In this document: one piece after another, positions 17,086 to 25,126 of the stretch
How positions within the stretch are numbered: position 1 is the stretch's first letter
Layout: every line of letters starts with the position of its first letter
Assembly (NCBI RefSeq): GCF_049860565.1
Contig: NZ_CP172056.1
Location: forward strand, 2,666,001-2,730,000
Reading direction: 5' to 3'
Length of the DNA: 64,000 nucleotides
Source of the DNA: Desulfitobacterium_A nosdiversum
GTDB lineage: Bacteria; Bacillota; Desulfitobacteriia; Desulfitobacteriales; Desulfitobacteriaceae
Position numbers and translations under genes: made by a program
Notes under the pieces: model-generated
The model's database searches: none
What the model saw: only the letters and a program-made list of their open reading frames with translations
Told to the model about the DNA's origin: nothing

Positions 17086-17122
17086 GAGTTTCGTTTGCTG
17101 CTATAAACGAAGCTCTTTTTTT
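17086..17122 (+). terminator. intrinsic terminator after amrS
   Basis: GAGTTTCGTTT at 17086-17096 pairs with AAACGAAGCTC at 17105-17115 (one G-U pair) around an 8-base loop, followed by seven T residues. Confidence 0.8.
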
Positions 17123-17204
17123 ACAAATCTACTTCAAGTTATTCATCCTATGTTAATATGAAGGATAGAGAAAGCGTGATCATGTAACTTGGAGTGATTT
17201 GGAA

Positions 17205-18008
17205 ATGGATAAGCTCATTGTTTTAGGAACCGGTCATGCCCTTACGACAAAATGCTATAATACGTGTTTTGCAATAACGGATGAACAAGAATACATTTTA
17301 GTGGATGCCGGCGGCGGCAATGGCATTTTAGGAATATTGGATGAGGCTCAAATACCGTTTTCGCGCATTCATAACGCTTTTGTCACCCATAAGCATACCG
17401 ATCACTTGCTTGGAATGCTCTGGATCATCCGCAAAATATCGATGCTGATTGCGACGGATAAGTATGAGGGAAATTTCAATATTTTTGGCCATGCTGAATT
17501 GATGCAAAACCTCCTGACACTCATAGAGATCACTCTTGATAAAAATGTTGCTCAGTGGCTGGGAAAAAGAATAATGCTCTGTCCTGTTGAAAATGGGCAA
17601 AAAGAGAATCTTATCGGTTACGAATTTACTTTTTTTGATATCCATTCGACGAAGGCTAAACAATTTGGTTTTAATGTAAAATTGAAGAATGGCCAAACAC
17701 TGACCTGTATGGGAGACGAGCCTTATAATCCGTTGTGCCGGAAATATGTGGAGAATAGCGATTGGCTCTTAGGTGAAGCGTTTTGTCTTTATGGCGACCG
17801 TGAAATTTTTAAGCCTTATGAGAAGCATCACAGTACAGTTAAAGATGCTTGTGAGCTGGCTGAACAATTAAAGATCAAGAATCTCGTTTTATGGCATACG
17901 GAAGATCGGAATCTTTCAAAGCGCAAGGAATTGTACACAGATGAAGGAAAGCTCTATTACAGCGGGAATTTATATGTCCCGAACGACCTTGAAGTGTTGG
18001 AACTGTAA
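17205..18008 (+). CDS. metallo-beta-lactamase-fold hydrolase, RNase Z-like
   Basis: A 267-residue cytoplasmic hydrolase with the metal motif THKHTDHLLG (HxHxDH) near 63, a distal aspartate region around TCMGDEPYN and a C-terminal LWHTEDRN histidine. The layout resembles the RNase Z branch of the fold, but it is not clearly a tRNA 3' processing enzyme. ATG 17205 follows GGAG by 10 bases; TTG 17199 is too near. It is isolated between a terminator and the toxin-antitoxin promoter. Substrate is unknown. Confidence 0.82.
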   Translation: MDKLIVLGTGHALTTKCYNTCFAITDEQEYILVDAGGGNGILGILDEAQIPFSRIHNAFVTHKHTDHLLGMLWIIRKISMLIATDKYEGNFNIFGHAELMQNLLTLIEITLDKNVAQWLGKRIMLCPVENGQKENLIGYEFTFFDIHSTKAKQFGFNVKLKNGQTLTCMGDEPYNPLCRKYVENSDWLLGEAFCLYGDREIFKPYEKHHSTVKDACELAEQLKIKNLVLWHTEDRNLSKRKELYTDEGKLYYSGNLYVPNDLEVLEL

Positions 18009-18116
18009 GGAAAATAGCTTGTGATTTGAAGTCTGATTCATGATATAGTAATAATGTAATGCACTTACTGGATAAAAGAAATGAGTTGCTTTTGATAGGA
18101 CAAGCTTTAGAAATGA

Positions 18117-18145
18117 CTGACATGCGCAAACAAATATGTTATAAT
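18117..18145 (+). promoter_or_regulatory. sigma-A promoter of the mntA-hepT pair
   Basis: CTGACA at 18117-18122 (5 of 6 to TTGACA) and TATAAT at 18140-18145 are separated by exactly 17 bases. The mntA ATG lies about 30 bases after the -10 box, giving a short leader with AGGAG ribosome-binding site. Confidence 0.65.
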
Positions 18146-18176
18146 ATGGAAAAACCTCCCGATAGGAGCATTTTTT

Positions 18177-18599
18177 ATGGCCGATTTACTTGAACTTGAT
18201 TCTCCTCAGATTAAAACTGTCATTCATACTTTAAACAGCTTAATTGAGCCTTGGCTGATTATTCTGTTTGGTTCTTATGCGAAAGGCAGAGCCAATGAAG
18301 AAAGTGATATTGATATTGCTTTCTTGACAGATCAAAAGATCGAGGAATATCAGTCCTTTTGTATTGCTCAGAAATTGGCTGAATTACTTGGAAAGGACGT
18401 GGATTGTGTCAATTTACAATCTGCAAGTACCGTTTTTCAGGTGCAAGTTATTGGACATGGAAGAGTGCTTTTCTGTAAGGATGAGACACGGCGAAAATAT
18501 TATTTCCTACGCACGTATAAAGAATATGCATTACTGAATGAAGAGCGCGCCCCCATTCTTAAAAAGATAAAAGAGAGGGGAACAATTTATGGGAGATGA
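18177..18599 (+). CDS. mntA: MntA-type nucleotidyltransferase antitoxin
   Basis: A 140-residue minimal nucleotidyltransferase with the family signature GSx10DxD: G32-S33 in FGSYAKGR and D44, D46 in ESDIDIAF. In characterised MntA/HepT (type VII) pairs this protein adds AMP to a tyrosine of HepT and so silences it. The hepT frame overlaps its last 11 bases. A good promoter precedes it. The C-terminal KYYFLRTYKEYALLNEERAP segment is typical of the group. Confidence 0.88.
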   Translation: MADLLELDSPQIKTVIHTLNSLIEPWLIILFGSYAKGRANEESDIDIAFLTDQKIEEYQSFCIAQKLAELLGKDVDCVNLQSASTVFQVQVIGHGRVLFCKDETRRKYYFLRTYKEYALLNEERAPILKKIKERGTIYGR

Positions 18600-18996
18600 T
18601 GTAGTCTATAATAAATGTGCTATTATCGAACGCTGCATTCAGCGTATTCATGAAGAATATGCTAATGATTCGCGTAATCTTGAGAATTTTACAAAGCAAG
18701 ATTCCATCATCTTAAACCTGCAAAAAGGGTGTGAAGCAGCTATTGATTTAGCCATGCATATTGTAGCTGAAAATCAATGGGGTATTCCACAAAGCAGCCG
18801 TGAAGCGTTCGATATTCTTCGCCAAGAGAATTGTTTAGATGAATCTTTAGCAGAATTCTTAAAATCGATGGTGGGATTTCGAAATATTGCTGTTCACAAC
18901 TATCAATCACTTAATCTGAAGATTGTAAGTCAAGTTATCGAATACCATCTTAATGATCTTAGGGAATTTAGCAAGATCATGCTTCAAAAATTCTAG
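18589..18996 (+). CDS. hepT: HepT-like ribonuclease toxin
   Basis: A 135-residue all-helical HEPN protein. The catalytic motif Rx4HxY is intact: R98, H103, Y105 in FRNIAVHNY; the tyrosine is the residue AMPylated by MntA in studied systems. ATG 18589 has GAGAGGGG a few bases upstream and overlaps mntA, favouring antitoxin-first coupled translation. It should cleave RNA when unmodified. The pair is followed 34 bases later by a NYN-domain gene. Confidence 0.88.
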   Translation: MGDDVVYNKCAIIERCIQRIHEEYANDSRNLENFTKQDSIILNLQKGCEAAIDLAMHIVAENQWGIPQSSREAFDILRQENCLDESLAEFLKSMVGFRNIAVHNYQSLNLKIVSQVIEYHLNDLREFSKIMLQKF

Positions 18997-19030
18997 TTTC
19001 TTTTTTGAATAAAATTTAAGGGGATACGAT

Positions 19031-19795
19031 ATGGAATATGACAAGAAAATTGCCGTGTTAATCGACGCAGATAACGTATCGGAAAAATACATAAAAAATA
19101 TTTTTGATGAAGTATCTAACTATGGAACACCCACTTATAAAAGAATATACGGAGATTGGACTAAGCCTCAGCTTTCTTCCTGGAAATCGGTTCTGCTCAA
19201 TTATTCAATTTCACCCATTCAGCAATACAGCTATACTACGGGGAAAAACGCAACGGATGCGGCGCTCATCATTGATGCGATGGATATCCTTTATTCGGGC
19301 AATGTCAACGCGTTTTGCATAGTATCCAGCGACAGTGATTTTACGCGACTGGCCGCGCGGCTCCGGGAGGCCGGGATGTATGTTATCGGCATGGGCGAAA
19401 AGAAAACGCCAAAGCCCTTTATCGCTGCCTGTGAGAAATTTATTTACCTTGAGGTTTTAGCCACAATATCGTCCAGTACGCCTGAAACGAATATTCTCCC
19501 TAAATTGAGGCAGGAAAATCACAAAGAAGGTATGGCAAGTATAGAAGAGCTGATTAATACAATAAAAATAATCATCACTGAGAGTTCCGATGAAGATGGC
19601 TGGGCCTTTTTAGGTGAGGTGGGGAAGAGATTGAATAAACGCTATTCTGATTTTGATACGCGGAACTATGGCCACACAAAGTTAACTCCGCTTATTTCTT
19701 CCTTTAAGCAATTTGAGATTCAGCCCCGCAAGACGAACAATCCCAATATCATTCATTATTTTGTAAGAAATAAGGAAAACGGTAAGCTAAGATAA
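19031..19795 (+). CDS. NYN-domain putative ribonuclease with C-terminal OST-HTH/LOTUS domain
   Basis: A 254-residue protein in two parts. Residues 1-145 form a NYN (PIN-like) domain with acidic metal-site residues in VLIDADN, DAALIIDAMD and VSSDSDF. Residues about 170-250 look like an OST-HTH/LOTUS RNA-binding winged helix (FLGEVGKRLNKRY, NYGHTKLTPLISSF). It is therefore a likely RNA-directed nuclease or RNA-processing factor in the cytoplasm. The pairing is known in bacterial LabA/DUF88 proteins. The spacing of 34 bases from hepT allows co-transcription. Confidence 0.87.
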   Translation: MEYDKKIAVLIDADNVSEKYIKNIFDEVSNYGTPTYKRIYGDWTKPQLSSWKSVLLNYSISPIQQYSYTTGKNATDAALIIDAMDILYSGNVNAFCIVSSDSDFTRLAARLREAGMYVIGMGEKKTPKPFIAACEKFIYLEVLATISSSTPETNILPKLRQENHKEGMASIEELINTIKIIITESSDEDGWAFLGEVGKRLNKRYSDFDTRNYGHTKLTPLISSFKQFEIQPRKTNNPNIIHYFVRNKENGKLR

Positions 19796-19832
19796 ACGGG
19801 CAAAGGAAAACTCAAAAAATAGGGTATACCAT

Positions 19833-19863
19833 AAAAGCAGATTCCATAAAGATCTGCTTTTAT
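19833..19863 (+). terminator. intrinsic terminator after the NYN-LOTUS gene
   Basis: AAAAGCAGAT at 19833-19842 is perfectly complementary to ATCTGCTTTT at 19852-19861, with a 9-base loop. The symmetric A/T ends would let it function in both directions. Confidence 0.8.
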
Positions 19864-19956
19864 GTTTTGTTGCGTTTAATTAGGTATTTGTTAAAATAAA
19901 CGTATAAAGTTAAATTATGAACTATAAAACGGCATAATTTTTCGAGGTGAAAAAGA

Positions 19957-20205
19957 ATGATCCTGGGTTTTGGTTTTGGAGATCCCATACAAAGCATTGT
20001 TATGCTTTTAGTAACTTCACTGATCAGCTATGCTGTTTTTCGAAGCATTCGCGCCATCGGCCATGGAAAACAGGATCCTCTTATCGAGCGGGAGAAACGC
20101 AGGCAATTTTATTATGAGCAGAGAGAACGGGCCAGGGAATATGCTCGGGAATTTAATTTAACCGATGAAGAAATAGAAAAACGATTGGATGAAGAATTCA
20201 GATAA
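19957..20205 (+). CDS. small membrane-anchored protein of unknown function
   Basis: An 82-residue protein with one N-terminal membrane segment (about 10-30, SIVMLLVTSLISYAVF) followed by a highly charged, probably helical cytoplasmic tail rich in Arg and Glu. A GAGGTG site precedes the ATG. I do not recognise the family. It lies between a terminator and the GTPase operon, 69 bases before it, so it may be co-transcribed. Confidence 0.65.
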   Translation: MILGFGFGDPIQSIVMLLVTSLISYAVFRSIRAIGHGKQDPLIEREKRRQFYYEQRERAREYAREFNLTDEEIEKRLDEEFR

Positions 20206-20274
20206 AGAATTAAGATAAGCGGGCTTTAATACCTATAGATTGAAGCAGCAGAGAAGATAGAGAGGAGATACGTG

Positions 20275-20964
20275 ATGAAGCTTATTACAGTTGCAGGACC
20301 GCCCTCTTCAGGGAAGACTTCGGTAATATTAAAGCTCCTTGAAAATATGAAGGTCAAGGAGCACGTTGGTGTAGTCAAGTTTGATTGTTTGACATCCTTT
20401 GATCAGGAACGCTATGAAGAAGCGGGTATCCCCGTCCAGACCGGTTATTCAGGAAAGATATGCCCCGACCATTTTTTCGTCAGCAATATTGAGGATGCGG
20501 TTCAGTGGGGAATCAAAGCCGGATATGATCTCTTGATTACAGAAAGTGCCGGACTTTGCAACCGCTGCTCGCCTTACATCAATGGGATACTTTCGATTTG
20601 CGTCATCGATAATTTATCCGGGGTGAAGACACCGCGCAAAATCGGCCCCATGTTAAAGCTGGCAGACATTGTTGTTGTCACCAAAGGAGACATCGTTTCG
20701 CAAGCAGAGAGAGAAGTTTTTGCCTTTAATATTAAACAGGTGAATGCAGCAGCAAGGATTGTTTTCGTGAATGGAATTACAGGACAAGGAGCTTTCCTGT
20801 TGTCCAAATATATACAAGAAACACGCGATATTCCGACGCTTAAAGATATGAAGCTGCGCTTTACAACTCCGGCTGCAGTTTGTTCGTATTGCACAGGGGA
20901 GACGCGGATTGGTGAGTCGTATCAAAATGGAATGATGAAGAAAATGGAGTTTGATTCACTATGA
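20275..20964 (+). CDS. HypB/CobW-like P-loop GTPase
   Basis: A 229-residue G3E-like GTPase with Walker A GPPSSGKT at 8-15, a switch-like ITESAGLC and a guanine-specificity element VVTKGD. Two CxxC pairs (GLCNRC in the middle, VCSYC near the C-terminus) suggest metal or Fe-S binding. HypB and relatives use GTP hydrolysis to insert metals or maintain enzymes. ATG 20275 follows AGAGGAG by 7 bases. Its end overlaps the following ATPase start by 4 bases (ATGA), so the two are translationally coupled. Confidence 0.78.
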   Translation: MKLITVAGPPSSGKTSVILKLLENMKVKEHVGVVKFDCLTSFDQERYEEAGIPVQTGYSGKICPDHFFVSNIEDAVQWGIKAGYDLLITESAGLCNRCSPYINGILSICVIDNLSGVKTPRKIGPMLKLADIVVVTKGDIVSQAEREVFAFNIKQVNAAARIVFVNGITGQGAFLLSKYIQETRDIPTLKDMKLRFTTPAAVCSYCTGETRIGESYQNGMMKKMEFDSL

Positions 20965-21983
20965 CAATAGAAGAGTTTATGTCGCTCATCAACAGTACGA
21001 GCCTTGAAGAAGTACTTAAGGAATATCCGATTGCCGTAGATTTTCTAGCGAATTTGCGTTTGGATCGCGTGTCGCAAAAATTGACTTTGCCTGAAGCACT
21101 TGAGGAAATTCAAGATGAAATGTTTGAAGAATTCGGTATGGATCGATATGGAGTTATGCTCGGCTTTTGTGAATTCCTTCAAAACTTCACAAAGTCGGAG
21201 ACAGCTTTAAGCTCAGTATTGAATCTTACGATTATCGGCGGTTATAACAAATCGAGGGAACCAGAGAATATTACGCTTACCCTTTCAACCGGAGAAATTA
21301 TCAGCATTGTTGGACCGACAGGGGCAGGCAAGAGCAGACTGTTGAGTGATATTGAATGTCTGGCTCAAGGGGATACCCCTACAGGACGTCACATACGGGT
21401 TAACGGCAAAGAACTCGATGATGAGCAGCGGTTTGAGATGGATGGCAAATTGGTGGCTCAGCTTTCTCAGAATATGAATTTTGTAATGGATTTAACGGTT
21501 CGTGAATTTCTCGAAATGCATGCTCAAAGCAGACTGACACTTAATACGGGTGAAGTCATCACTCGGTGTTTTCAAGCGGCAAATGAGTTAGCCGGGGAAA
21601 AATTTTCCGAGGATACCAAGGTAACACAGCTCAGCGGGGGACAATCCAGAGCGCTAATGATTGCCGATACCGCTTTTATGAGCGATTCTCCGATTATTTT
21701 GATTGATGAGATCGAAAATGCTGGAATTGATCGCCGGCAGGCAATTGAGCTTCTCGCGAAAAGAGAAAAGATTATTCTCGTTTCAACGCATGATCCCTTG
21801 CTTGCCCTCAGTGCGGATAAACGCATTGTTATTAAAAATGGGGGAATCGCTCGGGTTATTGAGACTTCTGAGACAGAAAGGCAAAGCTTAGCCAGTCTTG
21901 AGAAGCTGGATAATACGCTGCGGAATCTTCGCAACCGTTTGCGCGAAGGGGAGAAAATTACTAAAGATCTACTGGAGGAATAA
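20961..21983 (+). CDS. stand-alone ABC-type ATPase with N-terminal helical domain
   Basis: A 340-residue protein. About 90 N-terminal residues resemble a DUF1858-like helical domain (EVLKEYPIAVDFLANL, LTLPEALEEI). An ABC ATPase follows with Walker A GPTGAGKS, signature LSGGQSRA, Walker B IILIDEIE and H-loop STHD. No permease is near; the Walker B context (DEIENAGIDRR) is unusual for importers, so it may be a non-transport ATPase. It is coupled to the GTPase upstream and a DUF364 protein downstream. Function unknown; see findings. Confidence 0.8.
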   Translation: MTIEEFMSLINSTSLEEVLKEYPIAVDFLANLRLDRVSQKLTLPEALEEIQDEMFEEFGMDRYGVMLGFCEFLQNFTKSETALSSVLNLTIIGGYNKSREPENITLTLSTGEIISIVGPTGAGKSRLLSDIECLAQGDTPTGRHIRVNGKELDDEQRFEMDGKLVAQLSQNMNFVMDLTVREFLEMHAQSRLTLNTGEVITRCFQAANELAGEKFSEDTKVTQLSGGQSRALMIADTAFMSDSPIILIDEIENAGIDRRQAIELLAKREKIILVSTHDPLLALSADKRIVIKNGGIARVIETSETERQSLASLEKLDNTLRNLRNRLREGEKITKDLLEE

Positions 21984-22008
21984 CTAAAACTAAAAAGGAG
22001 GCAGTGAG

Positions 22009-22773
22009 ATGTGGGAAATCTATGATGCCTTAATTAACGGAATCCCTGAAGAACTGAAAACAGACGAACTTATTTGCGGCTATCCTCATTCCTACGTCCG
22101 CAGCGGTGAAGGCGCGGGGATTGCTTCTATGCGCCTTATGGATACCAGAATGCCAATGTTTACGAAGGATTTGCTTGGATTGCCGCTGCGGGAGGTCGCG
22201 ACCTGCATAAAGTCATGGAATTTTATCGAAGCTTCAGTGGGACTGGCTGCTATTAATGCCTATTACAATAATCCTCAAGTGGCAAGGAAAAATGGGGTGG
22301 AGTTTTCTGAGGCCAAGCGGGTTGAAGATCGAATGAATGACCCTTTTATTATGTCTCAAAATGAGGTGAGAGGTAAAAAAGTTGCGGTTATTGGGCATTT
22401 TCCCTATCTAAACCGTTTGATGGAGCCGATATGCGATTTAGCCATTATTGAAGCGGATCCTGGTGAGGGGGATTATCCGATGTCCGCGAGTGAATATATA
22501 CTTCCTGAATGTGATTATGTATATATAACGAGTTCCTGCCTTGTTGACAAAACCTTGCCGCGCTTGCTTGAACTGTCCGGAAACGCCAAAAGGGTTACTT
22601 TGGTTAGCCCGGGAACACCTTTAGCTCCGCAGCTTTTTGATTTTGGTCTGGGGGCTCTCTCCGGGTTTATCATTAAAGATAACCTTCGTGCGTTTAGGAT
22701 TGTTGCGGGTGCGGAACGCGTGAAAATCTATTCCGCAGGGCAAAAGGTGACTTTAAAAAGCAATCGTTACTAA
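22009..22773 (+). CDS. DUF4213/DUF364 domain protein (putative metal-chelating)
   Basis: A 254-residue protein with an N-terminal DUF4213 (enolase-N-like) part through about 90 and a C-terminal Rossmann-like DUF364 part (KKVAVIGHFPYLNRL, VYITSSCLVDKTLPRLLE, VTLVSPGTPLAPQLFDFG). A homologue from Desulfitobacterium hafniense has a solved structure and a heavy-metal chelation role has been proposed for the family. AAAAGGAGG lies 7 bases before the ATG. It completes a three-gene set with the GTPase and ATPase. Confidence 0.85.
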   Translation: MWEIYDALINGIPEELKTDELICGYPHSYVRSGEGAGIASMRLMDTRMPMFTKDLLGLPLREVATCIKSWNFIEASVGLAAINAYYNNPQVARKNGVEFSEAKRVEDRMNDPFIMSQNEVRGKKVAVIGHFPYLNRLMEPICDLAIIEADPGEGDYPMSASEYILPECDYVYITSSCLVDKTLPRLLELSGNAKRVTLVSPGTPLAPQLFDFGLGALSGFIIKDNLRAFRIVAGAERVKIYSAGQKVTLKSNRY

Positions 22774-22815
22774 GCTCAGAATGAATGAGATACATAATGC
22801 AGCAGGGGAGGTACC

Positions 22816-24021
22816 ATGGTCTATTCAGCACTTATTCTTAGCTTAGTTTTAATCATTTTCACACTTGGCAAAAGTCCGTTTTTTCGTGTGGACCGCGCAG
22901 GAGCCTCGATCATTGGTGCAACCTTAACTATCATTACTGGGGTAATGACGTTTGATCAGGCGGTTAAGACAGTTGATTATCGAACAATCATCCTGCTCTT
23001 TTCGATGATGCTGATTTCTTCATATATGAATGTTATCGGCTTATTCGATTTCCTTGGTTATTATGCCATGGATCGCCTGAAGACAGCAAAGGGGCTGTTA
23101 GGCATCGTTATTGGAATGACAGGGCTGTTATCCGCCTTTCTCATCAATGATATTGTATGTTTGCTATTTACCCCGATTGTCATTTCACTCTGCCGTCGGG
23201 CAAAGCTCCAACCTATTCCGTACTTGCTTGCGGTTGCCCTCTCTTCAAACATTGGGAGTGCAGCAACATTGATCGGCAATCCGCAGAATATATTGATCGG
23301 GAGTCTGTCTCATCTTGCATTTGGATGGTATATGCTTTTAGCACTGCCGATATCAATCCTTGGACTTTTCCTGGTTTATGGGGTATTGGCAAAAGTCTAT
23401 GCACAAGAACTTTCTCAGCCGCTGAACTTGCCAGAAGAGCAATTACGGACGAAACCCATCCCGCGCATTTTGCTGATTAAAGGGATTGTCATTTTAGGGG
23501 CAGTTGTCCTTGGATTTTCACTTGGGCCGGAACCTGCACTGGTTGCCAGCCTGGGGGCAGCAGTCCTTCTTATTACACGGCGTTTAAAACCGAACAAGGT
23601 TTATGCCGGTATTGACTATAATCTTCTCGTTATTTTTATTGGCTTGTTTGTTGTTGTGGGTGGAGTTGAACAGAGCGGACTGTTCACCCTGCTTATAGGG
23701 AAAATTAAGATGATCAATTTTCAAGCGTTTACGGTTTTAACGGTCGTTCTGTCAAATATCGTAAGCAATGTACCGGCTGTGATGCTTTTGAAATTTATGA
23801 TCCCGGCCGAGCATAGTTCATTATGGTGGGCTAATATGGCAATCTTCAGTACTCTTGCCGGAAATCTTACCATTACCGGTTCGATAGCAAATTTGATCGT
23901 TGTAGAACTTGCGAAAAAGAGCGGTATAAAAATTGGATTTGGCGACTACCTGCGAATTGGCTTTCCAATTACCATTATCCTCGTTTTGATCGGGATGCTG
24001 TATTTTGAAGTATTGATATAG
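22816..24021 (+). CDS. SLC13/ArsB-like anion or Na+-coupled transporter
   Basis: A 401-residue membrane protein with about ten to eleven helices. Family features include the first hairpin/SNT-like motif SSNIGSAATLIGNPQNILIGS and the matching second half SNIVSNVPAVML and GNLTITGSIANLIV, placing it in the ion transporter superfamily (SLC13/CitMHS/ArsB). AGGGGAGG precedes the ATG. It follows the DUF364 gene by 42 bases and is likely in the same operon, which could mean it moves the oxyanion (molybdate, tungstate, arsenite, dicarboxylate or sulfate) handled by that set. Substrate cannot be read from sequence. Confidence 0.85.
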   Translation: MVYSALILSLVLIIFTLGKSPFFRVDRAGASIIGATLTIITGVMTFDQAVKTVDYRTIILLFSMMLISSYMNVIGLFDFLGYYAMDRLKTAKGLLGIVIGMTGLLSAFLINDIVCLLFTPIVISLCRRAKLQPIPYLLAVALSSNIGSAATLIGNPQNILIGSLSHLAFGWYMLLALPISILGLFLVYGVLAKVYAQELSQPLNLPEEQLRTKPIPRILLIKGIVILGAVVLGFSLGPEPALVASLGAAVLLITRRLKPNKVYAGIDYNLLVIFIGLFVVVGGVEQSGLFTLLIGKIKMINFQAFTVLTVVLSNIVSNVPAVMLLKFMIPAEHSSLWWANMAIFSTLAGNLTITGSIANLIVVELAKKSGIKIGFGDYLRIGFPITIILVLIGMLYFEVLI

Positions 24022-24031
24022 GAATAATATA

Positions 24032-24075
24032 ACCCCATCTCTTCAAGGAACTCAGTTCTTTCGAAGTGATGGGGT
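24032..24075 (+). terminator. hairpin between transporter gene and convergent AraC gene
   Basis: ACCCCAT at 24032-24038 pairs with ATGGGGT at 24069-24075, extended inward by CTTC/GAAG. It lies between two convergent genes and may serve both; the T-tract is weak. Confidence 0.6.
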
Positions 24076-24119
24076 ATAGTTTTGTAATTCTTATATGTTA
24101 GGTGAGGTTAATTATGATT

Positions 24120-24956
24120 TTAAAAAATGTTCTTCTGGTACTGCTTGGGTGTTACTCCGTACTTTTCTTTAAAAAGGGTAATAAATCGAGAGACATTCCT
24201 ATAGCCCAGATCAAATGCGGTATCCGTTACACTGGAATGGGTGATCATTTTTTTGGCTTTTTCCATGCGAAGATTCGTTAAATATTCCTTAGGATTTATA
24301 CCGGTTGCCTTTTTAAAGCATTGCGAAAAATTTGCTTCAGACATATCAAATTGAGAGGATATTTGTTTGATCGTGATAGGAAGCATGTACTTATCGTTCA
24401 TATATTGAATGGCTTTGCTGGTTAAATTTTCTGGTTTAAGGTTTAATAATTGGCTGACTCCTTTAACTTGAAGAAGGTGAAAGATTAATTCCTGGGAATA
24501 TAAATTCAGAAGATACTCCATGTTTTTGCCCTTAGAGTTTAAGGCCTTAACAATCCTGCCAAGCGTATCATGAAAGTCCAAACTTTCACTAGCGCAAAAG
24601 ATTTTTTTGATTAGAATTTGATCACAATCTGTTTCATAGTCGGTTGATAAATTATCGTACGCTTTTTTGAGCAAGCTGTCGTTAAGTTCAAAAACTAAAG
24701 CCCTTGTCGGCTTTTCGATGTTCACTTTAACACTTGCCTCAGGGAGAAGCAGTAAAAATTTTTGATTATCTATAGGAATAGAATATTGATCAATGAACAC
24801 GGAAATTTCACCCTCGAGAATAGTCCACAGGCGAGAGTTTTCATATGTTTTATAGGTATCCGTAAATTCATTGGGAAAGTCATAGTGAAGAATATGTGAA
24901 TAATCGGTTTCCAGCCTGTCAGACAATTCTAGTTTTCTGTTAAAACAGTCAAGCAT
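24120..24956 (-). CDS. AraC-family transcriptional regulator
   Basis: A 278-residue regulator with an N-terminal cupin-like sensing region and a C-terminal double helix-turn-helix from about 180 (ITIKQISSQFDMSEANFSQC; TDTAFDLGYRNVSRFITLFK ending KYGVTPKQYQ). The start lies a few bases after GAGGGGGTG on the minus strand. It is divergent from the Nramp gene across a 170-base spacer with an inverted repeat, so it probably controls that operon and itself. Inducer unknown. Confidence 0.88.
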   Translation of the reverse strand: MLDCFNRKLELSDRLETDYSHILHYDFPNEFTDTYKTYENSRLWTILEGEISVFIDQYSIPIDNQKFLLLLPEASVKVNIEKPTRALVFELNDSLLKKAYDNLSTDYETDCDQILIKKIFCASESLDFHDTLGRIVKALNSKGKNMEYLLNLYSQELIFHLLQVKGVSQLLNLKPENLTSKAIQYMNDKYMLPITIKQISSQFDMSEANFSQCFKKATGINPKEYLTNLRMEKAKKMITHSSVTDTAFDLGYRNVSRFITLFKEKYGVTPKQYQKNIF

Positions 24957-24994
24957 GAAAACACCCCCTCAAAATAATATAACATAAACAGAGT

Positions 24995-25029
24995 CGAATT
25001 TGGACGAAAATTTAAAATTTTGAAATTCG
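24995..25029. promoter_or_regulatory. inverted repeat in the divergent araC-nramp spacer
   Basis: CGAATTT at 24995-25001 and AAATTCG at 25023-25029 flank an AT-rich block that itself contains AAAATTTAAAATTTT. It sits upstream of a candidate -10 box TATAAT at 25075-25080 for the Nramp gene and could be an AraC-family operator. Purely positional evidence. Confidence 0.3.
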
Positions 25030-25126
25030 TTTTTAATCAACCCGTCATTCCTTCGCGAAATCTCAAAATGTTGATATAATACAGCCATAGAGAATTTGAG
25101 CAGGGGAAATGTGAGGACGGAAAATT

